Part shown: piece by piece, positions 39,100-51,649 of the stretch
Numbering within the stretch: position 1 is the first letter of the stretch
Layout of the letters: every line of letters begins with the position of its first letter
Source: Vanilla planifolia
Lineage: Eukaryota; Streptophyta; Magnoliopsida; Asparagales; Orchidaceae
Assembly (NCBI GenBank): GCA_023846275.1
Contig: CM043869.1
Coordinates: 14,107,501 to 14,171,500, forward strand
Direction of reading: 5' to 3'
DNA length: 64,000 bases
Made by a program: the position numbers and the translations under genes
Notes under the pieces: generated by a model
Seen by the model: only the letters and a program-made list of their open reading frames with translations
The model's database searches: none
What the model was told of the DNA's origin: nothing

Positions 39100-40065
39100 T
39101 CAAACCTTTTCTGCACGGTGAATTCTCGAATTACAAGAGTAATTTGAATCGTTCGATCACACATTTTGCAATCGAATGATCATTGTTGTATCACATTTTT
39201 CAACAGAAGTAATTCTATTAATCATTTAATCGTTCGTGATCACACGGTCCAAATTTCATCTGCTCGAAAAGTTAAATCTTGTCGTTAGATTGTGATTCAA
39301 ATCTAATGACCTAGATCAAATTCATATTTATAAAGGCGCATATTCGATTGCATCCATTCGATCGCTCATTTTTCACTATCGAACGATCTCGAAGTGTTTT
39401 GATCGAATAGCTCGACTATTTTTGTCGTTATTTCGAGTCATTGGAGCTTTTTTTATTTATTTCCTAATTAAAATATTCCGAAAGTTACAAAAATTGTAAT
39501 GACTAAAATAAGTGTTTAGTAAGTACTTTTAGCAATTACAAAGTATCTACAAATAGAAGATTTTATTATGAAAATAAAGAGGAGAATTTTGATGTGATCC
39601 AAAGAAAAGTTTCAAGGAAAAATATTCAAGCCATTAATAACTCGTTCTTATCGTCTCTTTCATACACTACTGTGTCATTCACTTGATAAACTCCTTAAAT
39701 TCTTTTTCTTCTCAATCAGCTAAGTTATTAATTTTTTTGATTCTTAATTTATTTAATTAAGAAACTTGTACCTCTTTAATGATTTCATCAAGCATAAAAT
39801 TTTGGTTTTTATTGATTTAGATTTTATGTTGTCGAATGTTTTTCTTCTATTATCATTTTATTTTGTTGTAAAATCGTAATAGCTTATCTCGTTTATTTCA
39901 TTATAAGGTTGTAGTGTTTTGTCTCTTTGTTGTAAGCATTTAGCCAACTTGTTTTTTGATGAAAGGCTTATATTGTGTTTGTATTTTGTCTGATTTTTGT
40001 TGGGGGTGAACATAGGCATGTTTTATAAGCTGAACCATCTAAAAATTAATTGTGCACATTTTTTA
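39100..40065 (+). repeat. LTR-like block with TATA box and repeated CGATC words
   Basis: The block has clustered TTCGATC/GATCGAA words (39,150-39,430) and a TTATAAAGG TATA-like site near 39,329. It ends with a segment near 39,998-40,045 (GGGGGTGAACATAGGC, then GCTGAACC) that resembles the R/U5 end of several plant LTR retrotransposons. No matching second LTR or internal coding region is found next to it, so it may be a solo LTR. Borders are uncertain. Confidence 0.4.
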
Positions 40066-41189
40066 ATTTTTTTTTAATTTTTCAATTACATGACTTTTGT
40101 AAAACTTAATATATTGTAAAATAAAATTAAAATTTTTAGAAAATTACTTTTGTATATTTGTAAACCTTATTAAAAATTACTTTAAATATCTTATTTAAAT
40201 ATTTTGTAATAAACTAAATTTTTTTTCCTAGCAATTTACTCCTTTTTGCTAAACCTCCATTTTTCACTTATGTTGTATATTTTATGTTAGTTGAAAGTGC
40301 ATTACTTCTATGATATCCTAAGACATCTAAATTAGGTTAATGGCCACTATGATTTCTATTAAATCATATTGGATCATTATACAATTTAGCAAAAAAGATG
40401 ATTTGCTTTTAGAATGCTATACCACTTTGAGTGGTTGCTAAGCCATCTGAGATGGTTCTTCAGATTGCCAAGGAAGGTTTAGCAATAACCCTAGGATAGT
40501 TCTTATAATAATTACAAATTTTGGGGTTTTGGTTAGTTAATGTGACAATGAGCCCCGATATATCCAAGTGTCACATAAATGAAAATTAAATTATTTCTTA
40601 TTCATACTAAATTTGTTTTTTTTTTTCTTTCTATCATGCATTCAATTCAATAATACAATATAAAAAACATCATTTTCATCATTAAAGTAAAAATACATAA
40701 ATAATAAAAAAATATAGAGTGTAATAATTGCCACATACAAGGTAGAGATTTTATTATTATTCTAGTAATCACACATAATTTTTACTAATTATTATATTAC
40801 TATTAATAATACAACATTTATGTAGTTCTAAAATATTATATCATGTTTTGCCATTTTTGCAAGTATTGTTTTAACCCATTATTCCTTTGGTGCCTTCTAA
40901 TGTACATCCATTGCATCTGAAAGATGTTATCTAATATAGATTAAGCCATTATTATAGTCTTAGTAGACCATAATTAGTACAAAAGCCATATACAAATCAA
41001 CATAATTATTAGGATATGTTGTATGCAAGATCTTTATCACATGCAATTTAATTTACCATATATTACATATGAATAAATTCATTAAAATATAGCATTCACA
41101 TGTTTATATCATATATCATTAATTATTTCATATTACTTATATCCTACCATCTATTCTTTCTTAGGCATTCCCCTATCATCATGATTCAT
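40066..41189. other. AT-rich intergenic DNA, no gene recognised
   Basis: No gene, RNA or clear repeat structure is visible. Confidence 0.5.
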
Positions 41190-41495
41190 CACATGAATTA
41201 TTAGCCACATATGCATTTTTTTTAATTCTTTTTCTTATTCACATGAATTATTAGTCACTCGAGCACTTTTTAGCTTTTATATTTTATATGGCTTATAACT
41301 ACATAATTATTTTTTTAGCATTTCATGTTTAACACGACTTATTCAACGTTAAGATATTTTCTAGTCTTTCACATTGTATGCGGCTTATTAACCACCCAGA
41401 TATTTTCTAATCTTTCATGTTTCCCTTGGTTTATTAGTCAAAGTATTTTTTAGCCTTTCACATTTCATATGACTTATTAACTATCAATCTTTTAT
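41190..41495. repeat. Degenerate tandem repeat of about 45-65 bases, five to six units
   Basis: Units carry the ordered words TTATTA(G/A)(T/C)CAC, then a CATTTTTTAGC-like stretch, then CTTT(C/A)ACATTTCATATG. They recur at about 41,195, 41,245, 41,290, 41,350, 41,400 and 41,450. Unit length is irregular and identity is moderate. Confidence 0.6.
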
Positions 41496-41879
41496 GCTTA
41501 AAAAATTTCTCATATAATTTAATACATAACTTATACATAAGACACATAACAATAAAATAATGTGCTCATTACATAACATATTACCTTGATCTTATGCAAG
41601 TACTAATCATGTAAATGTCGTTTTGATGCTCATAGCAATTTATATATCATACATCTCTAATGCAACATAAGGACAATTTAAGAAAGAATTGAATGAAAAT
41701 AAGCATCATTATATCAAGCATACACACCTTTAATTTATGCAACCACTTATTTATTATTTAATAGTTGCTTGCTTGAGATTCCATCTTCTTTCTTATATCA
41801 TTCCTAAAATTATACCAAGGCATGCATTAAGTTTCCTTACTCTCAAGGTATTTACCACATTTAAAGCATCACTTATGCT

Positions 41880-42295
41880 CCAATTGACTCATTAGATTGA
41901 GGTTAATCTACATTGATCATAGCATTCAATCATTTCATTAGATTGTCTGAGTGCATCCAACATACTTTGGACCCATCCAATCACCTTGTTTGACCACTAT
42001 TTAGTAGCTCTTAGGTGTCCATCACACCATCTAATCTTTATTGAACATTCACCTAACCCATGTCTAACAAAGACTTAGAACCATTTCATCAAAAAATTAT
42101 TGGACCTTCTAATCCCTTCATTGGATTTTCTAATCTTCACATCTCACCAAACTAAAGCTTAGGACCCTTTTGCCAAAATTATTAGATACTATACACTTAT
42201 TGGACCTTTAGATCCTCTGTCGGTTGTCTAAGTCTCATTTTCCAATTTTATTGAACCATCTAATAACCACTTAAAGTTACTAATTTCATTACATG
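41880..42295. repeat. Array of permuted ATTGGACC / CATCTAATC words
   Basis: The words ATTGGAC, CCATCTAATC, CCTTCTAATC, CATCCAATC and ATTAGATTG recur about every 30-50 bases with variable spacers. The pattern suggests an old degenerate repeat, perhaps LTR-derived. No coding frame is seen. Confidence 0.45.
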
Positions 42296-42454
42296 CAGGA
42301 TTAATCTTTATAACACTTTAATATGCATTCTTAATGACTTAATAAACTCAACATTGAAAGATTTTTTTCTGATGTAAATCCATTTCATGTCTTCTAATAT
42401 GAATCTTAACTATATCTCGTTGAAAACAAGTTATAGATCATTGGAAAAATTTAC

Positions 42455-43235
42455 TTCATTTTCCAAGCAAGATTCCTTGCATTATCTTTCCAAATTGAGT
42501 GCTTTTTTACAGGCTCTTCCCACGTTTCATTCTCTTTTTTGATTGCCTAAGAAAATGCAAGGTTTTTCAAGTAAGCTCTCTCTCTCTCTTATCAATTACA
42601 ATATAACAGATTATTATTATCTCTTAAATAAAATTTTATAAAGCTTTGTATTCTGTCTTTTGAATGCTAAATGACTCAAATTTTGTTAAACCAATTTTGG
42701 CAAGAATTACTTATCAAATTATGCATTTTCATACCAAGATCCAAATTTTTTTAATCATTTAATATTTTATCATTTCCTTATCATCATATGAATAAAATAC
42801 TAATATTTTCTCAATTGTTTTAACTTTTTTTTTTATCACGAACCACTTTTAATCTCAATGAAAATTATTATTATTAGATTCCTCATATTTTATTTTTATA
42901 TATTTAATGTTTATAGATTCCTCATTTTATTTTCCAAACAAGATTCCTTGCAATATCTTTACTAATCGGGTGCTTTTCCGCAATCTCCTACTATGTTTCA
43001 TTCCATTCTCTTCCGATCGCCTAAGGAAATGCCAGGTTTTCCACATAAGCTCTCTCTTTCTTCTTGATTAGAGGGGCTACAATATGAGAGATTATTATCA
43101 TATCTCTTGAATAAAAACTTTATAAGGTTTTTTTTGTCTTTTTCATATTAAATGAGTCAAATTTTATTAGACCAATTAATTTTGGCACAAATAACTTATC
43201 AGCCTTTATATTTTCATACCAAGAGCCAAAAATGT
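42455..43235. repeat. Tandem duplication of about 300 bp, offset about 470
   Basis: The segment at about 42,455-42,745 aligns with that at about 42,925-43,230 along its whole length. Shared blocks are AAGATTCCTTGCA, TTTCATTC, a GATTGCCTAAG/GATCGCCTAAG block, AAGCTCTCTCT, AGATTATTATYATATCTCTT and TTTTCATACCAAGA. Differences are many, so the duplication is old. Confidence 0.85.
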
Positions 43236-43666
43236 CCTGAATAGATATATTTTATTTTAACATACTTAATATTATCATTCTATTATGTCTTAAAAACATC
43301 TTTAGACTTCCGTGCACCTTATGTTTAAAATGCCTTGAACATATTTAAGACACAAGGCTATAACAACCTGAAACTAAACACATTCATACCAACGAAAGAA
43401 ATAGATACGAAGTACTTAAAAAAAAAACTATCAGTCTACTTGTCGACATTACCAGCGTTAATCATCACTGGAAAGCAGAGAAGAAGACAATGGTTAAAGA
43501 ACTTTATTTCTTCGTATTGTAAGAACACATAAGATCAAGGTAACACTACTAAATAGGTCTTTCAACAAATGGCCTCAGCAATCGACCCATCAACAACTCA
43601 TCCTAATGACAACTAATACAAACTCCCACTTGCAGATGGTAGACCATACACTTAAGGAAGGTTTGT
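43236..43666. other. 3' flank of the DAHP synthase gene
   Basis: This is sequence downstream of the DAHP synthase stop codon. It should include the 3' UTR, but no distinct polyadenylation signal could be chosen. Confidence 0.5.
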
Positions 43667-46600
43667 TTAGAGTCCCAGTGACGCAAAAGCCACTGAAGAT
43701 TTGGTCTGAATTGGGTCCATCCTGCGCTTCCTCAGGCGCTCGGCGATGATGAAGGAGAGCTCTAGGGATTGAGAAGCGTTCAGCCTTGGGTCGCAGTGGG
43801 TATGATACCTTGAGCTCAGATCATCAAAAGTCACCGTCCTCGACCCACCGATGCACTCCGTCACGTTCTGACCAGTCATCTCCAGATGCACGCCTCCGGG
43901 ATGGCTGCCTTCTTGCTCATGGACGTCGAAAAATGCCCTCACCTCTGCCTGAAACACCAGTCACCAAGAACAAACATCAGGCCACATCACTTTAATGGAC
44001 CATAATAGAAAGCCAGCCATTTACAGTTTAACTGGTTGAATGTTTTAATTTGTATGAAATAATGCAATAAGTACTACGTCCAAATAGCAACTACAAAAGA
44101 TGAAGTTGTAAAATCAATGAACAAAATCAAATTAATTCTCTTGCACTTAAAAGCTAAAGTAACAATTTCACTCCCATTTTAAATTTCTGTTCACTTTGCT
44201 TTTCTTGTACATTTTCTTTCTGTTGTTGCTATCAAACCAAAAGGTTTTAATAATGAGATCAAGAATAGATGACTTGTTTTCGATCTTGTTAATACTCTCC
44301 AAGTTTCCAAGGATATTTTCAGTTTAGGACACATTGGTAGCTTAGTGGTTTGGTTTTCATCAAGTTTTTTTTTTTTTTTTTTTTAATTTTATTGGAAATT
44401 AAAATAAATAAAAAAATAGAATGTATCATGTATAAGTTATTAATTTTTATTTTCATACATCAAGCAAAAGTTATACTAGAACAAAAAAAACACTGAAACA
44501 GGAGGCCAAAGGCATCAATAAAACGTGGTCCAAAAACAAAACTTTTAAACTGAACAAAAACAGTATCAAAGCAGTCTGTGCAGACATCGGACCACAAAAT
44601 AATGACAATTAAGAATCAACTCGTATCACATAGGCAAACTTGAAACATACTTCCAGGAAAAAACCAATTTTTAGGTGGAACTACTCTCTTAAGTTAAGTT
44701 GACAGCATTCTAACAACCCTCCTCATGCCTAACAAGGAAGATGTTCATTCAAATAAATGGCCTACCTAACACCTTTAAGGCAGTCGTTTTCTATAACTAA
44801 AACTTTGATGGCAAATCGTGATTCAAATCTCTTTGAAAATTTTCTCTTAACAAATAATTTTCATCAAAAACTTGTTTTTCATTACAATAGATTTCCTTTT
44901 GCGAGGGTTTTGTTTTTGAAAAATCACTTATCTTTTAATTCTCTTTTCTAAACTCACAGATGATTTAAAAACAGAGTCTACATATTTCTTATCATTCTTA
45001 TCTAATTTTGCAGGAGGATTCTAAAACAATTATAAGCGACAGTAAAATTTTAGCAAATAAAGGCAGGTGAGCTAAAACACAATGCATCTAAGAATCAAGG
45101 CAATCAAAGATTGGCAACTTCAATAATAAAATGTTAAAAATCATGGGACTTACCCTAATGGCATCAAAAGGGCGAGTCTTGAGGCCGCATGGTGCCTTAA
45201 TGGTATTCCCGTGCATGGGATCACTGACCCAAGTGACTATCTGACCGGCAGAGCGGACGGCTCTGATGAGGTGTGGCAGCTTCACCCTCATGTTCTCCGC
45301 TCCCATCCTTGTGATGATGGTGATCCTCCCGGGTTTGTTGTGCGGGTTAAGGATCTCGATGAGCTTGACGAGTTCGTTAGGGTTCATCTTGTCGCTGACC
45401 TTGATGCCAAGGGGGTTGGCGACGCCACGGAGAAACTCAACGTGGCCTCCGTCGAGCTGTCTGGTGCGCTCACCAACCCACAGCATATGGGCTGAGCAGT
45501 CGTAGTAAAGCCCAGAGGTGGAGTCCTCGCGAGTGAGGGCTTGTTCATAAGGCAAAAGAAGGCACTCATGCGAGGTCCAGAAATCAGTGGTCTGCATGAT
45601 GGGATGATCTACCGTCAGTCCGGCGGCCGCCATGAACCCCAGAGCCTCGTCCACGCGGTGTGCAAGTTCCAGGTACCTGGTTCATGCAATTCATCAAACA
45701 ATAAGCATTCAAGAGCAATTCCCCGAATTCAGTACAAAGGACCATGAACATAGTAGTTTGAAAAAAAGCTACGAGGAAAAAAAAAAAAAAAAGCAGAATG
45801 GATTGATCAACAATGCATGATCGATTTTGATGTATGAAATAATCAACAAAAGACAAAAAAAAGGGCTTATAATCTACTTTACGGCAAGCAATACGTGGAG
45901 AATCGACAGGAATGGCCATGTGTTTGAATGGTACCTATCGCCTTGTTCGCTGTGCTCGGTGAAGTCGAGATTCCACTGGGTCACTCGCTGCATCGCCGCG
46001 TATCCGCCGGTTGCAAAGGCGCGGAGAAGATTGAGCGTTGCTGCGGACTGGCAATAGGCTCTGATCATCCTCTCCGGATCGGGAACTCTAGATTTTTCGT
46101 CGAATGAATCGCCATTTATGTTGTCCCCTCTGTAGCTTGGAAGCTTGACCCCATCCTTTTCCTCGAAAGGTTCCGATCTGGGCTTCGCAAACTGCCCCGC
46201 CATTCTTCCTACCTGATTTGTTATTCCAAACGTCAGAACCGTTTCCCAGTAAATCGAGGGGCGGAAGCATGTTCAGATCCGACGAATTGGGACAGACAAC
46301 ATCTAAACCAGATCTAGGGTTTTGTTAAAGTTTGAATTAATACCTTTATTACCGGCACCTGCCCGCCGAACATAAGGACGACGCCCATCTGCAGAAGGAT
46401 GCGGAATGTATCCCTGATGTTGTTAGCGTTGAACTCCTTGAAGCTCTCGGCACAATCGCCGCCCTGGAGAAGGAAGGCCTTTCCAAGGGCTGCATCCGCG
46501 AGGCGCTCTTCTAGGTGCCGGGCCTCGCCAGCGAACACTATGGGCGGAAAGCTTGCGAGAGTGCGGAGCACCGAATCAAGCTCCTCCTTTTTGGGATACT

Positions 46601-46871
46601 CCGGCAACTGCAGCGCCTTCTTCGACGTCCAGCTGTCCGGAGTCCACTTACCAAATCTTATCGGTGACGAAGGCTTGTCAGCGACAACGGGATTCTTTGC
46701 CGGCTCCGCCGCATGCACGGCTGAGATTGTGCGACAGATGGGAGACGCTTTGTACGGTAGGACAGCGAGACGCTTAATATCACATGAGCCGGAGGCAGCG
46801 GTGGACGAAGAGAGGTGATGGGATTTGATCAGGGGGTTGTTGGAGAGGGTGGAGCCGCATGCGAGAGCCAT
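43667..46871 (-). CDS. DHS: Phospho-2-dehydro-3-deoxyheptonate aldolase (DAHP synthase), class II, plastid
   Basis: This enzyme condenses phosphoenolpyruvate and erythrose 4-phosphate, the first step of the shikimate pathway in plastids. Four exons join in frame: 46871-46344, 46212-45935, 45676-45154 and 43948-43667, giving 536 residues plus stop, the usual plant length. All borders are GT-AG; introns are 131, 258 and 1,205 bp. The first about 50 residues are Ser/Ala-rich and lysine/arginine-containing, as in a plastid transit peptide. Catalytic metal ligands expected for class II enzymes are present: C140 in GGDCAES, H424 in DPMHGNT, E466 in HLEMTGQ and D496 in HCDPRLN. Conserved blocks such as [19 protein letters not shown] and [12 protein letters not shown] are intact. 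The start is the only ATG fitting the transit peptide. There is no break, so the gene appears functional. It is much GC-richer than its surroundings. Confidence 0.97.
44365..44384. repeat. Poly-T run (20 bases) in DAHP synthase intron 3
   Basis: An uninterrupted T run lies within the 1.2-kb third intron. It may be a retroposon tail on the minus strand or a simple repeat; no element body is recognised. Confidence 0.8.
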
Positions 46872-46954
46872 TGTCTCTTGCTTTCTCCTCTCTTAGAGAT
46901 AGAGAAGGCGGCTTACAGAAGTCTTGCCTTGGATAAGCGAAATGCGGATGGATG

Positions 46955-46961
46955 TTTTATA
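46955..46961 (-). promoter_or_regulatory. TATA box of the DAHP synthase gene
   Basis: TATAAAA lies on the minus strand about 84 bases upstream of the ATG at 46871, in a locally GC-rich context. A start site about 30 bases downstream would give a 5' UTR of roughly 50 bases, which is plausible for a plant gene. Confidence 0.6.
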
Positions 46962-49249
46962 AGACCGAAGCGGGTCGATAGGCGCCTGGTTATCGGGGGT
47001 TGGTGTGCGTGGTAGTTGAGAGACGGGAAGACCGGAGAAGATGAAGGGTAAAATTGGAAATTGAATTTAGAATTTTTTTCGCAAATATTTTCTGGTAAGT
47101 ACCTCCATAAATATTTTTTTTTTTGCCTTGCTAGTGCCCGTTCGCCAACCAGTCAAGCAAATAAACTTTGACCAAGCATATAAAATGGATTTAGATCGTA
47201 TCAATTTAAATTTTAATAAATAATTAATCAGCTGCAAATTATATATATTTATATATTAGATTTGTTTTAAATCAATTAAAATTTCAAGTTCTCGTACTTG
47301 GCTTTGTCGTACAATAAATATGATATATTCTGAAATCTTACTATTTTAATGTATTAAGAATTTTACGAGCTTGTTGAAACTCATTGTGTAATTGTTTTTT
47401 TAAGGAACTATTAATAGCATTCATTGAATGAACTTCTATTTTAAAATATCCTGGTTTCTTGTTCGTGTAGAACATTTAGGATTTAAATCCTAAGGATGTT
47501 TGTTTCCTTTTTTTTCTTTCTATCAAACTGTATTTATATAGATTTAATCCTATTAAAATTAATGATATCAAAAGCAAAATAAAAAAATTTAAGTTATGAA
47601 AATTATCCTCATTCTTATTTTAGAGATTTTATTAAACAAACTTAAAATTCAATTTTTCTTGACTTCTTATCTATTTGTATCCTAATTGAGGTTATATATA
47701 TAATTTTAGACTTATGAAATAAAATTTTAATATCTAAAAAAGCGATAAACTTTTTTTTTGTTTAAAATTTTCCAAAAATACATTTAAAATAGAATTTATA
47801 AAATAAATATGTATTTTTAATATAAAATATAAGTATATACTTTTATGAAAAACAATAAAACTCCACAATTTTCACTGATATCACGTATTAGATATACACT
47901 CTTTTCTCTTCTTCTCTTATCCAAATCTCTCTACATCTCCTTCTACCAATGGACTCTTCTTTTACCTTCTTCACAATATAATTTCTAGCCAATTTTTTCT
48001 TATCTTACCTCTCTCCAAAAGAATGTATCTAGAATGTTATTTTTAAATCAACATATATTTTTTAATACGAATTATTAGTTAAGTGTTTTCTATGAAAAAT
48101 AATATAAAGTAATAATAATAAAAAGACTACTTTTTTGTATCTCAAACTAGATGTTTTTTTTTCTCGTTTCTTGTAAAACTCTAATCTTTTCAAACCTCTT
48201 TTTTTTTAAAAAACTCTCAAATCTCCTCCTAACAAACTCCATTTATCTTCATATTATAATCTCTAACCAATTTTTACACATCTATTCTCTCACCTCCTCT
48301 TATAATTGACACATCCCATTTGCTTATTAACTTTTAATTTCTCTCTAATTAGGAATATTTGAGAAATAAATAAAATTTTTATACTAAGAGGATAAAAAAT
48401 ATTTACTTAAATAAAGAATGATAATAATTATCTCTTAATTCTTTGATAATTCAAATTATTGACTAATTGGAGATTCATATTTTAGAAAAATAAATAGACA
48501 AAATATTCCTTAAAAACTATTAGTTTTTCTCATATACATATAATTAGTTTATAATTATATATCAACAATAATTTATGTCAACAAATTAATCATTATTAAA
48601 ATATAATATCACTATAAAATTATATTATCATAAGAAACTCATCAGCACCATAATAAATATAAATCATTATAATTAAACTATATTATCACAAAAGAAAAAT
48701 CATAACACAAACCTCAACAAATTTATATATATGAGTTTGTAACAAAATCTATAATATTATTTTTATTTATAGAACAACTTACTTTTAATTCCTAATACCT
48801 ACTCTTATATCTTTTAATATTTTAACTTAATATGTATTTGTCATGTTCTACAACGAAAGTAAGATAATGAGTATGACTTAATAGATAAATTGATAATATA
48901 AATAAATTAATTTAAAAATAAATTAAAAACAACATACACCTGATCTTAAGTATTGTGATAATATATATAGTATCAAGAGAATTAGAAAATTATATCCCTA
49001 CAACATTATAAACATATAACAAAACTTTTTGAAATGCAATATAAAATATGTTATAGTATTTAATCTTTAGAACTTAACGATTTTCATATCATCATATTTT
49101 TCTTATAAATAATTTATATAAATATTCTTATATATAAATTTATTTATCAACTTTTATTTGATCTTAGTTTTTATCATTTTTTAATAACCTTTTTTCTCAA
49201 TTAATAAAGGTATTGGTTTCCCCCATAATACTCTCATCCTTAGAATTCT
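46962..49249. other. Upstream and AT-rich intergenic DNA
   Basis: The first about 80 bases continue the GC-rich promoter area of the DAHP synthase gene. The rest is AT-rich with no gene. Two similar pyrimidine-rich segments (about 47,925-48,010 and 48,215-48,300, sharing a TATAAT(T/C)TCTA(G/A)CCAATTTTT core) suggest an old local duplication. Confidence 0.5.
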
Positions 49250-49680
49250 AATCTTATGACTTCTGGCATCTTATCATATCCATTGATAGATCTCATATTA
49301 AGTTGTATTCATTATATCACATAGTAAGTAGAATATATATCATTATTATAGACCTCAATCGTAAGATCATGTAATAAGTAGTAATTCTTAATCACATAGT
49401 AGGAAGCTTAATCATTACAATCTGATGCCAATGGTATCAATACTATTAGATCAAATAACAAGTAATGGTTGTCAAACCATACAGTAAGCGACATATATAT
49501 ATATATATGCCATCGTTATATACTTTAATAATAAGATCACACAGCAAGAGTGATAGGAGTTATATCACAAAACATGCGATAGCTTTTGATCATATAGCAA
49601 ACAGCTTAATCATCGAGGTCTGGTACGAATGACATCAATACTGTTAATCACACCAAGTGGTAACTAACAAGTCACATAAC
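49250..49680. repeat. Satellite-like tandem repeat, unit about 160-195 bases
   Basis: One full unit (about 49,318-49,475) and a second (about 49,478-49,675) share an ordered series of words: CACATAGTAAG, TATAGAC or TATATAC, TAAGATCA, CATAGTAGGAAGCTTAATCAT or its equivalent, CTGATGCC/CTGGTACG, GACATCAATACT and AACAAG. A partial third unit precedes them. The unit length is near that of plant satellite monomers, but only two to three units are present. Confidence 0.6.
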
Positions 49681-51235
49681 AAACTGTATTAAAGGATAAG
49701 GCTTTGTAAGAAACACATTTTTTAATATTATTTTTCATAAGATATTAGGTTTAAAATCAAAATTTTTTATTTTCCTCACTATTGTTATAATCTATTCATA
49801 ACATAATTAAATGAAACTCAAAAGTCATAATATCAAAATAAAAAATTTCATCTTTTATCTCTTTTTCTTGCTACAATTTACAAAGAGAATGCTTGAGCAT
49901 TTTCTTTTCCTATTCTCTCAATGGCATAACTCTATAATTTTTCCTTTATATCTCTCTTTTTTAGTTGTAATAGTAACTTTTACAACACATGCACAAATGA
50001 TGAGATTTGACTAAATAAAATTTCAAGTATCTCTTCCCTTATGCTTCTCAAACCATTAATTATATGGAAGGATCTCACTTTATCATTAGGGTCTCACCTT
50101 ATTTTTTTCTTAATTATTATGAGATAGTTATTTTGTTGTATTCTATATTTCTTTACTTGTATGTTGTTATTAGTTTACTTATAGGGATTGTTAAGCACTT
50201 CACTCGCATTATAAGACATACCAAAAATATGCACTAAGATGGGAACCTTAGTCGTTGTTGGGGCATTTCCTAGAGAAGGAATATTTGTAGTAAGTTATCA
50301 TTGATGCTCTTATTATGTATGATCTCTTATTTGAAAATATGATATGTATGGCTTTTATCTACATGTTTCAATCAATATGTAAGGTGATAGTTGTAATAAT
50401 GTATATTTTTGTGATATTTATATGATTTGAACTATAGTTATATCACTTCAAATTATATTGTGAACTAAAATATTATGATAATACTTTTTATAGCAATGTT
50501 GGATTAGAATTGCAATTATTGATTTAAGATGGTGGACACATTACATTATAAAGTGATTGATGTAAGTATTATGATTATGATATGATATACATTATAATTT
50601 CATACATTCATGTAAATGTTTATATCAAAGAAAAAATGATATTTTTTGGAGAGGCTATTCATTTAAATTCTAAAATTTTGGATTAGTTTTAGTAAATTTT
50701 AAAATTAAAATGATGGTAAAGACGAATTATTATAAGTTTCAGCATCACACTCATCTAAATAATTAATAATATCCTCTATTTGATTATTTATTTTGATAAT
50801 TAACCTAATATTAATGTTATTAGATGTATGGTGGGGATTGATAATAAGGCTCTTAGATTCCCACTTCTATTTTTATTATTTTGATGTTAAGTGCTCCACT
50901 CTATCTTCAAAACCTCTCTTTTTAATGCAAGACAAACATCAATAAAGGGTTCACATGAGCTAGAATTTATCCTATATATGTAGATTGAGCATAAGATGAT
51001 TCAAATAGTCTGAGAGTGTACAATTATCAAGTGGTTTAAATGACAATTACCAGAGTTTGAACTAAGGATCTATAATAAAGCAAGAGAAGAGTTAGGATGT
51101 TAATTTTATGATAGAGTTTTATCTTTATTTATTTGTCTTATTTATATACTTTTTGAGTCATGTAATAACTTAAACAAACTATAATTATCCAAAAAACAAT
51201 TTTTTCTTAAGTATTGGTAATTAAAATTAGTCATG

Positions 51236-51238
<3 letters not shown>
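49681..51238. other. AT-rich intergenic DNA, no gene recognised
   Basis: There is no protein similarity, RNA gene or clear repeat. Confidence 0.5.

Positions 51239-51330
<92 letters not shown>
51239..51330. repeat. (AT)46 microsatellite
   Basis: This is an uninterrupted AT dinucleotide run of 92 bases, the longest in the window. It can form hairpins and is likely length-variable and error-prone in assembly. Confidence 0.95.
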
Positions 51331-51333
<3 letters not shown>

Positions 51334-51649
51334 GTTCAAATTTAAGTGTCTTATTTTTATAAAAATAAAGAATAAGTAAATCAATCTTATCTTTTCATGT
51401 AATTTATGAATAGTTTAAAATCAATATAATTGGATACTTCTAAAATGATTTAAAAATAAAGCCTTGTAAAGCTTTGAATCTCAAAAGATCTCATCTCATG
51501 ACTTGAATGGCATAACCCTATTTAGAAGAGTAGGCCTTACTCCACTTATCCATCCTTATTATCCTCATCTTCTTGTAGAAGCTTTTTTTGCCCTCATTCA
51601 TTTCATCATCAATTTGGCGTTGAAGCTCTAGTTTCTTCTACTATTAATT

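Noticed and set aside
44337..44384. Box A-like TAGCTTAGTGG before the poly-T run in DAHP synthase intron 3
   Set aside because: No box B follows, and the poly-T starts about 17 bases later, so a pol III unit is not supported.
46399..46818. 139-codon plus-strand frame opposite DAHP synthase exon 1
   Set aside because: It is the antisense shadow of a GC-rich, clearly conserved exon on the minus strand.
51142..51384. 80-codon minus-strand frame rich in Tyr-Ile repeats
   Set aside because: It is the translation of the (AT)n microsatellite.
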